Shown: piece by piece, positions 54,120 through 62,388 of the stretch
Layout of the letters: the number at the start of each line of letters is the position of its first letter
Position numbering within the stretch: the first letter of the stretch is position 1
Assembly (NCBI RefSeq): GCF_000355675.1
Contig: NC_020888.1
Span: 62,001 to 126,000, forward strand
DNA: 64,000 nucleotides
Direction: 5' to 3'
Source: Thalassolituus oleivorans MIL-1
GTDB lineage: Bacteria > Pseudomonadota > Gammaproteobacteria > Pseudomonadales > Oceanobacteraceae
The notes under the pieces: model-generated
Told to the model about the DNA's origin: nothing
Databases searched by the model: none
What the model saw: the letters and a program-made list of their open reading frames with translations, nothing else
Position numbers and translations under genes: made by a program

Positions 54120-56258
54120 ATGGCTACTTTGTTCCAGAAGCTCTTCGCTATTATCGTTTGGTTATATAAATATAAATGGCGTCTGCTTGGTTCAGTGATC
54201 GGTTTGATGACTATCTCGCTGCTACTGGGCAAGCTTTATCAGCATTGGGATGATGATCCAGATCGCGGCGCTGTTGCGATGGCGAATGGAGCGTTTGGTG
54301 AAAGTTATTCTACGCCTGTTTATCTCGATCAAGGTTGGTCTGAATCAGAAAGCCTCTGGTTCTACAACACAACCCAAGGCTCCGGTTTACTTCCTTATGA
54401 TTTATATCTCTCGTTAGAAGAGTCTAGTTCTCAGCGCTTGCTGCGCGATAACGCGAATATGGATAAATATCGCTACTTGCCACAGAAGCCTACATTCTTT
54501 AATCCCAATGGCTTGGCTGTAGGTTTTGTTAAGGACGAATATCAAGGTAAGGATTACGTTGGTTTTACCTGTGCAGCTTGCCATACGTCTCAAGTTAATT
54601 TTAAAGGTCAGGCGATTCGCATTGACGGTGGTCCGGCCATGTCGGACATATCTGGATTTTTCGCCGAACTCGAAAAGTCGATGATGGCTACCCTCACTGA
54701 TTCAGCAAAACAGCAGCGATTTATCGCTAATGTACTGGCGTTAGAAAACAACTATAAGAATGCAGATCAAGTTGTCGCCGATTTGAAAAAGTGGTCGGGT
54801 ACGATTCATTTGTACAACACCGTTAATCATAGTCATGTGAAATATGGTTATGCACGACTGGATGCATTTGGCCGTATATATAATCGTGTATTGCAGCACA
54901 TGATTAATAAAGAGCAGTTATCTAATGCGATGAAATTGGCGGTTTCGCCAACAGGGGTTCGTATATTAACCGATGCTCAAATCACTAACGTCTTGGCTGG
55001 TGTTGGTGAAAATATTATTGTTGATAGTCAGTTCTCGAAAATTATAAACCGTCTAGCGTCTCATGATCAGGGTTACCCTGGTTTGAATCTGCGCGATCTT
55101 CTACGAGTTCGAGATCAAATCTTTAATGAAGCCGATGCGCCCGTTAGTTATCCGTTTTTATGGGATATTGGTCAGTCAGATTATGTGCAATGGAACGGCC
55201 TTGCACAAAATTATGCTTTGGGCCCGTTAGGACGCAATACCGGTGAGGTAATCGGTGTATTTGGTATTCTCGACTGGACGGCTGAAGAGCCAAGTCATTT
55301 TGATTTGTCGTCGCTACTCACAGACCAAAAAAATAAAAATAAAGTGGTTAATTTCAAATCATCAATTGATCTAACGAACCTTCAGCGCCTAGAGGCGCAA
55401 TTACAACGATTACAGTCGCCCGTTTGGCCTCAAGAAATTTTGGGAAAAATTGATACCGTGAAAGCAGAGCGAGGACAAACCTTGTTTGCTCAATACTGTC
55501 AGGCTTGCCATGTCGTTGTTGACCGCGCTAATAGTAAACGTTTGGTCGTTGCCAGCATGATTGATATTGATATCGTTGGTACGGATAAAAAGATGGCATT
55601 AAACGGTGTTCAATATGCGGGTAAATCAGGAAATTTGAAAGACACTGTGCAGGCTACGGATGTGGGCAATGTTGTGATTCGTGAGGATGCGCCGGTTGTG
55701 CAAATACTTACTTCGGCTACTAAGGGGGTGATTGCGACACCAGATGCAGATAAGTGGTTTTTACGTCGCTGGCTTGATCGCTTATACACCTTAGGCTTGT
55801 CGTTTTTTGATAACGATATTCCCAACACTGTAAAAAGTGGTAACTACAAGTCGGATACTACGTCGAACCCTTATAATTCACTATTGGCTTATAAAGGTCG
55901 GTCGTTGAATGGCATTTGGGCGACTGCTCCGTATCTACATAATGGGTCGGTGCCAACTTTATATGATTTATTATTACCGAAAAAACGTGCGGGAGATCCC
56001 GATGATGGTGAATATCGCCCAGATTCATTCGTTGTTGGCGCGCGTGAGTTTGATCCCGTCAAGGTAGGTTTTATCTCCGCGGGTTACGATGGTTTTACTT
56101 ATAACACTAGCATTGCTTTAGATCGTCCTGTGGAGGGTAATGATAATGCTGGGCATGAATATGCTGCGGGAAAAACACCTCAGTTGAATGGATCTGTGTT
56201 ACCTGCTTTGAATGAGCAACAGCGCTGGGATCTTATTGAGTATTTAAAGACCTTGTAA
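54120..56258 (+). CDS. RoxA-like diheme cytochrome c oxygenase/peroxidase
   Basis: 712 residues. One N-terminal membrane helix (residues 20-42) anchors a periplasmic enzyme. Two heme c motifs are 309 residues apart: CAACH at 151-155 (FTCAACHTSQVNFKG) and CQACH at 460-464. Near the C-terminus is SLNGIWATAPYLHNGSVPTL, a hallmark of the RoxA/diheme-peroxidase superfamily. Known members cleave polyisoprene (RoxA) or dioxygenate oleic acid (Pseudomonas 10S-dioxygenase/diol synthase type). The first motif is preceded by GKDYVG and followed by an Arg/Asp-rich DGGPAM segment. It lies 19 bp upstream of a P450 gene. Oxygenation of a lipid or isoprenoid is probable; substrate unknown. Confidence 0.82.
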   Translation: MATLFQKLFAIIVWLYKYKWRLLGSVIGLMTISLLLGKLYQHWDDDPDRGAVAMANGAFGESYSTPVYLDQGWSESESLWFYNTTQGSGLLPYDLYLSLEESSSQRLLRDNANMDKYRYLPQKPTFFNPNGLAVGFVKDEYQGKDYVGFTCAACHTSQVNFKGQAIRIDGGPAMSDISGFFAELEKSMMATLTDSAKQQRFIANVLALENNYKNADQVVADLKKWSGTIHLYNTVNHSHVKYGYARLDAFGRIYNRVLQHMINKEQLSNAMKLAVSPTGVRILTDAQITNVLAGVGENIIVDSQFSKIINRLASHDQGYPGLNLRDLLRVRDQIFNEADAPVSYPFLWDIGQSDYVQWNGLAQNYALGPLGRNTGEVIGVFGILDWTAEEPSHFDLSSLLTDQKNKNKVVNFKSSIDLTNLQRLEAQLQRLQSPVWPQEILGKIDTVKAERGQTLFAQYCQACHVVVDRANSKRLVVASMIDIDIVGTDKKMALNGVQYAGKSGNLKDTVQATDVGNVVIREDAPVVQILTSATKGVIATPDADKWFLRRWLDRLYTLGLSFFDNDIPNTVKSGNYKSDTTSNPYNSLLAYKGRSLNGIWATAPYLHNGSVPTLYDLLLPKKRAGDPDDGEYRPDSFVVGAREFDPVKVGFISAGYDGFTYNTSIALDRPVEGNDNAGHEYAAGKTPQLNGSVLPALNEQQRWDLIEYLKTL

Positions 56259-56277
56259 AGGAACAAAGACAGACGTT

Positions 56278-57612
56278 ATGACTATGGATTTTTTGGCCGA
56301 ATACGATGCTGCTCCAGATGTAGAAAAATATCCCTTGGTTCGAAAGTGGATTAAAACAAACCCACTACCATTTTTTAAGCAGTTACGAGCAGAACGCCCA
56401 ATACTTGTGACACCTGAGTGTACCTTGTTGGCAAGGTCTAGCGATGTGCGTGATTGTTTGCAAATGCCGACCATTTTTTCAGTGGATTTATACAAGTCTA
56501 AAATGGGCGTTACTGATGATAACCCAGGCTATTTAATGGCCCATGATGACGATGCCTTACATTATCGTGAAAAATCCATCATGCAGAGCATGCTGAATCG
56601 CGATGATATTCCACGTATTAAAAAGTTGATTAGTGATACGTCAAAAAAAATTCTCGACGATGCTGATGGTCAGATAGAAATCGTCAATAATTATTGCCGT
56701 ATGGTTCCTGTTATTTTGGTGCAAAAATACTTTGGTTTCGATGGCATTGAACCAGAAGCCTTATTCAAGTGGTCATATTGGAACCAATACAATACATTTT
56801 ATAATCAACCGTTCGATCTGAACCCGAAAGACAAACATGATCATATTGTACAGCGTCATGAGGAGTGTACTGCCGAGCTGACTGAATATCTTAAAGCAAT
56901 GATTCTGCGCAAGCTTTTTGCAGTGAAGGTGAAAGATCGTGTGTTGAAACCAGCGTTAAAAATTAAAAATGCTGTTCGGGGTTTAATTGGTAAAGAACCA
57001 GACGTACATGAAGACGATATTGTTACGCGTATGTTGCGTTCATCTTTTCCTGACGAAGTCGATTTCCCCCTGATACGTTTAGGTCGAAATGTTGGTGGCC
57101 TGTTAATTGGTACGGTCGAGACGACGTCGAAGGCCGCCGCTCAGGTGATTCATTTCTTCTTAGAACGCCCTGAGTTATTGGCCCAAGCAAAAGCGGCTTC
57201 ATTGCTGGAAGATACGGATGAAATCGAAAGTCTTGTCTGGGAGGCTTTGCGCTTCGTTCCCATTGGGGCCTATATGTTTAGACAAGTAGCTCAAGATTAT
57301 ATTATCGCTGAAGGAACCGAACACGAAACTAGCCTCAAAAAAGGCACCACGGTATTAGCTTTAACTCAGTCTGCGATGTTTGACGAGTGTGCCTACAAAA
57401 ACGCCGATGAATTCAATAAAGATCGAAATTGGTATAACAATTTCACCTATGGATTTGGCGCTCATGATTGCTTAGGCAAATACATTGGTATGGCGATGCT
57501 TCCCGAAATGGTACGCCAAGTCTTAGCACTAGATGGTGTACATGCTGTCTCAGCAATGGACTTTAAAGATGGTCCATTTCCAGAGCATTATGAATTAGTA
57601 TGGAATAAGTAG
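56278..57612 (+). CDS. Cytochrome P450
   Basis: 444 residues, soluble. I-helix GTVETTSKAAAQV (Glu281-Thr-Thr instead of the commoner Asp/Glu-Thr pattern after Gly), ExxR as EALR (322-325), and heme loop YGFGAHDCLGKYIG with Cys398. The segment at 60-100 is conserved in peroxide- or fatty-acid-using P450s only loosely. No ferredoxin or reductase gene is nearby, so it may use peroxide, act as an isomerase on a hydroperoxide, or borrow electrons. Coupled to the RoxA-like cytochrome gene. AAGGA lies 15 bases before the first ATG (56278); ATG 56284 is also possible. Confidence 0.9.
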   Translation: MTMDFLAEYDAAPDVEKYPLVRKWIKTNPLPFFKQLRAERPILVTPECTLLARSSDVRDCLQMPTIFSVDLYKSKMGVTDDNPGYLMAHDDDALHYREKSIMQSMLNRDDIPRIKKLISDTSKKILDDADGQIEIVNNYCRMVPVILVQKYFGFDGIEPEALFKWSYWNQYNTFYNQPFDLNPKDKHDHIVQRHEECTAELTEYLKAMILRKLFAVKVKDRVLKPALKIKNAVRGLIGKEPDVHEDDIVTRMLRSSFPDEVDFPLIRLGRNVGGLLIGTVETTSKAAAQVIHFFLERPELLAQAKAASLLEDTDEIESLVWEALRFVPIGAYMFRQVAQDYIIAEGTEHETSLKKGTTVLALTQSAMFDECAYKNADEFNKDRNWYNNFTYGFGAHDCLGKYIGMAMLPEMVRQVLALDGVHAVSAMDFKDGPFPEHYELVWNK

Positions 57613-57693
57613 AATATTTAGTGATCTAGTATGACGACCAGAAACTCTTTCAGGCCAGCTCTGTTAACTATAGATAACAGAGCAGTGGTTGAT

Positions 57694-59000
57694 TTATTTC
57701 TGGCTTTCTATTACTTCGGCGAAAATACTAACAGCGTCTTTGGTACCTGCTCTAATTTGCAATATAACCGCCCCAGCCTGTTGAGCTAAGTCTAAACCAT
57801 GAGACGCCTGAGATTTGCAAGCTGTCATGCTGGTTATTGCACTGTTAGTACCCGCTTGAATTTTGCCAATCATATCTGAAATTTCTTGAGTTGATCTGCT
57901 GTACGTCCCGCTAGTTGGCGTACTTCATCGGCAACAACAGCAAAGCCTCGACCTTGGTCTCCCGCCCTTGCAGCTTCAATGGCGGCGTTTAAAGCCAGCA
58001 GGTTGGTCTGATCGGCAATGCCACGAATGGTATTAACGATCGATGTAATTTGCTCCGATTGTTTGCCTAATTCGGCAATGATGGTTGCAGATTTATCGAC
58101 AGCCTCAGATATTTGAGACATCTCTTTTGCTGCATCTTGGACTACTTCGGTACCGTGCGCCGCGGCTTTTTCAGTTTCGACGGCTATATGGTATGCGCGT
58201 GCAGCATTTTCAGTTTCTAGCTGATTCTTTTTGATATCTTCGGTAATGTCGGTTGCATATTTGATGAAGCCAAAGAGGTTACCTTTGTTATCTATCAGCG
58301 GGTTGTATGAGGCTTCTAGCCAGACGACGTTGCCGTTTTTTCCAATTCGTTCGAAACGACTTGATATATAGCGACCACTTCTTAGCTGATCCCAAAACTT
58401 TTTATAGTCATCACTATCGGCATAACTTTTGTCACAGAAAATTCTATGATGCTTACCTATAATTTCTTGTTCTGTGTATCCCATTGCGTTTAAGAAGTTA
58501 CGGTTAGCTGAAACAACATTGCCTTTTAAGTCGAAGCGAATGACAGCGCTAGAGCGATCAACGGCTTCCATTTTAGCTCGGTTTTCATTTTCAGTTTCTA
58601 CTCGTTGCGTCACGTCGTGTGCGATTTTCAGTATCTTTATAATATTTTTATTAGCATCAATAACCGGTGCGTAAGAGGCTTCAAGCCAAAGCGTTTCTCC
58701 GTCACCTTTAACCCTCTTGTACTCACCGTTCATTGTGTTGCCATTGGCAAGATTTCGCCAAAAATCGCGATACTCTGATGAATCTACATAATCACGTTCG
58801 CATATTGTGCGGTGGTGACGGCCAATAAAGTCTTGCGCTTGATACCCTACCATCTTTAGGTATTTGTCATTGGCGAACAAAATTTCTCCAGAAGGCGAAA
58901 ACTCAGCAACAGCCATTGAGCGATATACGGCTTCAACGGTAGAGGTATCAGGCCCCTTGTCGGGGCTGGGCTTCTTACTTGAGTTGCCGAATATGTTCAT
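57694..59000 (-). pseudogene. Two-PAS chemoreceptor (MCP), frameshifted in signalling domain
   Basis: The open frame (59000-57870, 376 residues) has two PAS domains ([20 protein letters not shown] and [20 protein letters not shown], each with the PAC motif WLEASY) and the start of an MCP signalling domain ([43 protein letters not shown]). It then runs into LKKFQI and a stop. In the next frame the expected continuation [19 protein letters not shown] and a C-terminal helix ending FAEVIESQK is intact to a stop at 57694. One missing T near 57894 (GATTCAAC to GATCAAC) explains it. Intact length would be about 434 residues. No membrane segment, so an Aer-like cytosolic receptor. Confidence 0.82.
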
Positions 59001-59138
59001 TGGCCTTACCTTATGGGGAATAGGGTTGTTCGCACATTAAACCTAGATCAGTTCTATGGTGCGTCACGCGAACTGATAGTCGATTTGAAGTAACAATGAT
59101 AACTTTGCACTAAAACGACACTTGGACATCTCGCTTCT

Positions 59139-59855
59139 ATGTATAACGCTCAATCTGGCCATACAAACTCTGTTACCTTATTGCGTCAGCGCGAGCTTGC
59201 TCGATCTAGCCGCGAGTTTCTCGCGCGGGGCAGTCGTGTTAAACGCTGCACGGATTGTATGTTGGCTAAGTCACTGTGCATGTGCTCGTCACGACCAGCC
59301 CCATCGGGCGTCGTCGCTGTTTGCCTTGTTTATTATCAAGGCGAGGTATTCAAACCTAGTAATACGGGCCGATTAGTGGCTGATGTTTTGGCTGACAATC
59401 ATGCCTTTCTTTGGCATCGTACAGAGCCTGATCCTGAGATGCTGGCAATTGTTCAGCGGGAAGATTACGCGCCTTTGGTAATATTTCCATACAACTATGC
59501 AGCTCCCGAACGCCATATGAAAGACGACGAGACTTTGCAGCGCTATTTGGCAGGGCGTAAACCTTTACTGATTTTTCTCGATGGCACTTGGCGCGAGGCG
59601 CGCAAAATGTTTCGCAGTTCATGGCTGGCTAATTATCCTGTGATTGCGATTGAGCCAACACAAGCGTCGAATTATCGCTTACGCGAAGCCTTTCATGAGC
59701 ATCAGTTAGGTACAGCAGAAGTGGCAATTGATATTTTACAGCGTATGGGCGAACGCCAGTGTGCAGATAATTTATCGACCTATTTTGAGCTATTTAAAGA
59801 TCGATATTTAGCCGGGCGAGCGAATCACTTTACGACGGACGATAGCGTTAATTGA
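59139..59855 (+). CDS. DTW-domain tRNA-uridine aminocarboxypropyltransferase
   Basis: 238 residues. Cysteine-rich N-terminus (RCTDCMLAKSLCMC) and the signature LIFLDGTWREARKMF (DxTW) of the DTW family, followed by YRLREAFHEHQLGTAEVAI. E. coli homologues TapT/YfiP attach the aminocarboxypropyl group of AdoMet to tRNA uridine-47. An alternative AUG reading in another frame is not supported. No strong ribosome site precedes ATG 59139. Confidence 0.9.
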   Translation: MYNAQSGHTNSVTLLRQRELARSSREFLARGSRVKRCTDCMLAKSLCMCSSRPAPSGVVAVCLVYYQGEVFKPSNTGRLVADVLADNHAFLWHRTEPDPEMLAIVQREDYAPLVIFPYNYAAPERHMKDDETLQRYLAGRKPLLIFLDGTWREARKMFRSSWLANYPVIAIEPTQASNYRLREAFHEHQLGTAEVAIDILQRMGERQCADNLSTYFELFKDRYLAGRANHFTTDDSVN

Positions 59856-59863
59856 TAGCAAAT

Positions 59864-59899
59864 AAAAAGCGCCGTCCAATATCATAGGTGGCGCTTTTT
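59864..59899. terminator. Bidirectional terminator between DTW and PSD-like genes
   Basis: AAAAAGCGCC and GGCGCTTTTT form a 10-bp stem, with a 16-base loop, between convergent genes. Confidence 0.85.
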
Positions 59900-59915
59900 A
59901 CATTTAAATGATTAT

Positions 59916-61355
59916 TTATTCAGGTGCGTTGCCAATATCAAATAAGGTTATTTGATTGCCCATTCGTGTTTGCACCGCTCCGGTTGCTAAACCTTTCGAG
60001 AATAATAAAATATTCAACGAACCGCCGTAGAAGAAATTTCCGAGGCGAGTATAGCCACGCTTCACTTGCGCGCCCGGTACGATATCTTCATCCAACACAA
60101 CCGAGCCAATCGTATCTAGCCCAACAGGAATAGAGGCGACGTAGCCTTCAATTTCGTTACCAAAGACGTTTTTATAGGTCACTTTGATAATCACAACACC
60201 GCGTTGAAATACTTCGAATTGGCCGAAGTCAGTTCCTGCACGACCAACATTACCGTCTTGTGGCACCCAGTTTGGCCAGTCAATGTAACCGTAGGTTCCG
60301 GCTTCAATGACTTCTGCATGCACTACTTCGCCGCTAACGGGGCTGTGAAAGTGGTGATAGGTATTTGGCATTAATACGCAAGACAGCCCTGTGCCACCGA
60401 CGAATTTTTGTTTGATATCGTCTGGGGTGTGACCGAGTAGATGAATTAAATCGATGGGGATGTTTTTAACGTCGAGTACGGTATCGGCTTGTAGTGGATT
60501 GTTGATGAAGGCACGTTCACTTTCCATTGTGCCACCGAGTACTTGTACTAAAGGATTCATAATGCAGTCGGTTGGCGACGACACTACATAGTCTTTTTCT
60601 GGCATGGTGACAGGGCGGCTAGGAATAATTTCATTTTGGGTGTCAATTTTAATTTGGCGCGCAAAAAATTCATTCCAGGAGCTGTAATTGTATTCATCGC
60701 CTGCGGGTGGAATATAGTCAGTAATTTCAATACGCGGATCTTCTACCCATTCAGGCACTAGAGCCGCGGAGGCTTGAGTATTCATATAGGCCCCGCGCTG
60801 CATACTGAAATCACGAGTAAATTTAAAGCCAGTTTCTAAAGGTGTTAAGTGATCTGGCATATAACCCTGAACAAAGGCTTGTGCGGCTGGGTTTTTATAG
60901 TAATACCAAGCAAAATTTTGAATGTACTTTAGGCCATTATCTTGGTCGCCGCTGATGCTAGGTAAAAAGGTACACCAATCGCGGAAGGTGGTTAGCATAT
61001 TAACTACTAGGCCATCGACGGTGATGTTGCCTTTCCATGGGTTTTCCATTTGGTAAGAGGCGGGTAGCTCTTGCATTTGGGTATCGACGGCCTCTAACGC
61101 TTGGTAGGTTTTCTCGTCGCTGACATATCGTTGTGCTAGGTAAAATAATGAGTCGTAACAGGGAGAGTCGGTTAGGGTTGCAATGACATCAGGGGTCAAT
61201 AGAGGCTCCCCGGTTACTGGTGACATCAATTGGGGCAGAGAGTCTGCTGGGCCTTCGTGCAGCGTGCGCGGTGTGGGCCATAGGAAATAGGCAATAAGTA
61301 CAAGAATAAGCACACCAACCAATTTGGTGATAGTGCTATTGGATAGCATAGTCAT
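59916..61355 (-). CDS. Phosphatidylserine-decarboxylase-related protein, membrane anchored
   Basis: 479 residues; ATG 61355 follows GGGAG by seven bases. N-terminal membrane helix (residues 11-27), then a large unassigned region (about 50-210), then a PSD-like domain: ISPTD-type segment SSPTDCIMNPLVQVLGG, LMPNTYHHFHSPVSGEVVHAE (active-site His) and the self-cleavage site as FFYGGSLNILLF, where bona fide enzymes have LGST or GGST. The pyruvoyl Ser is therefore present. Length is well above classical Psd (about 290). It may decarboxylate phosphatidylserine or another amino acid or lipid. This looks like the PSD-related group fused to an extra domain. Confidence 0.85.
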   Translation of the reverse strand: MTMLSNSTITKLVGVLILVLIAYFLWPTPRTLHEGPADSLPQLMSPVTGEPLLTPDVIATLTDSPCYDSLFYLAQRYVSDEKTYQALEAVDTQMQELPASYQMENPWKGNITVDGLVVNMLTTFRDWCTFLPSISGDQDNGLKYIQNFAWYYYKNPAAQAFVQGYMPDHLTPLETGFKFTRDFSMQRGAYMNTQASAALVPEWVEDPRIEITDYIPPAGDEYNYSSWNEFFARQIKIDTQNEIIPSRPVTMPEKDYVVSSPTDCIMNPLVQVLGGTMESERAFINNPLQADTVLDVKNIPIDLIHLLGHTPDDIKQKFVGGTGLSCVLMPNTYHHFHSPVSGEVVHAEVIEAGTYGYIDWPNWVPQDGNVGRAGTDFGQFEVFQRGVVIIKVTYKNVFGNEIEGYVASIPVGLDTIGSVVLDEDIVPGAQVKRGYTRLGNFFYGGSLNILLFSKGLATGAVQTRMGNQITLFDIGNAPE

Positions 61356-61595
61356 GAGTCTCTCCCTGTAATGGTGGATGCGGTATCAGGCAATTTTTAC
61401 TTAGCTTGGTTAAAATTAGCATACTGGATGCAGAGCTGCGGGATAACTGGGTTAGGTCAATGTGTCGCAAGATTACTTAGTTCTTTATGCTTTAACGCAA
61501 GAAATTGCTGATGATTTCCGTGCCTGAGGCGAGACAGAATGGCCTTTGGCGGTTACAATCTGGCCCTTTCATATAGCCATTAAGAAGCAATTCCC

Positions 61596-62318
61596 ATGGG
61601 CAGAGCGTACCAGAACCGTAAAGAATCAATGGCCAAGACGGCCGGAGCAAAAACCAAGGTCTATTCCCGATATGGCCGCGAGATCTATGTGATCGCGAAA
61701 GCAGGTGGTACAGATCCTTCCGCCAACCTTTCATTGCGTAGCTTAATTGATCGCGCTAAGAAAGATCAGGTGCCTTCGCATGTGATCGAGAAAGCAATTG
61801 ATAAGGCCAAGGGCGGCATCGGTGAAGATTACGTTCCAGCGTTGTACGAAGGTATTGCGCCTGGTGGCTGCATGGTATTGATCAGCGCCCTAACGGATAA
61901 CCACAACCGTACTTTCGGTGAGATTCGCGGTGTCTTCTCTAAGTGTAAAGCTAAGCTGGGTACTCAAGGCTCGGTTTCTCACATGTTCGATCATCGCGCG
62001 ATGTTTGTATTCGCAGGCGACGACGAAGAAGTTGCATTAGAAGCACTGATGATGGCTGATGTCGATGTTTCTGACATCGATTGTGAAGACGGCATGATCA
62101 CAGTGTTAGTGCCGCCGACAGATTTCTTCAAAACCAAAACGGCATTGCAGGAGATGAATCCTGAGATCGATTTTGAAGTTGAAGAGATTACCTATTTGCC
62201 AACGATGGAACATCCAATTACTGGTGACGATGTTGCCCAGTTTGAGCGTTTTGCTGCGTTGATTAACGATCTAGAAGACGTGCAAGAAATTTATCACAAC
62301 GGTACTTTTGATAGTTGA
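61596..62318 (+). CDS. YebC/PmpR-family regulator/translation factor
   Basis: 240 residues. Opens [20 protein letters not shown] and RDxxx-type segment, with [31 protein letters not shown] and a C-terminal [16 protein letters not shown]. Members were described as DNA-binding regulators and more recently as helping ribosomes through proline-rich stretches. Length fits. ATG 61596 has a weak AAGAAG upstream. Followed by a strong terminator. Confidence 0.95.
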   Translation: MGRAYQNRKESMAKTAGAKTKVYSRYGREIYVIAKAGGTDPSANLSLRSLIDRAKKDQVPSHVIEKAIDKAKGGIGEDYVPALYEGIAPGGCMVLISALTDNHNRTFGEIRGVFSKCKAKLGTQGSVSHMFDHRAMFVFAGDDEEVALEALMMADVDVSDIDCEDGMITVLVPPTDFFKTKTALQEMNPEIDFEVEEITYLPTMEHPITGDDVAQFERFAALINDLEDVQEIYHNGTFDS

Positions 62319-62332
62319 ACCCGAGTGAATTG

Positions 62333-62361
62333 AAAAGGGCGCTAACAGCGCCCTTTTTTTA
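62333..62361. terminator. Bidirectional terminator after yebC-like gene
   Basis: AAAAGGGCGC-TAACA-GCGCCCTTTT with further Ts, between convergent genes. Confidence 0.95.
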
Positions 62362-62388
62362 TTGCCTTGGTATTATTCACTGAAGTAA

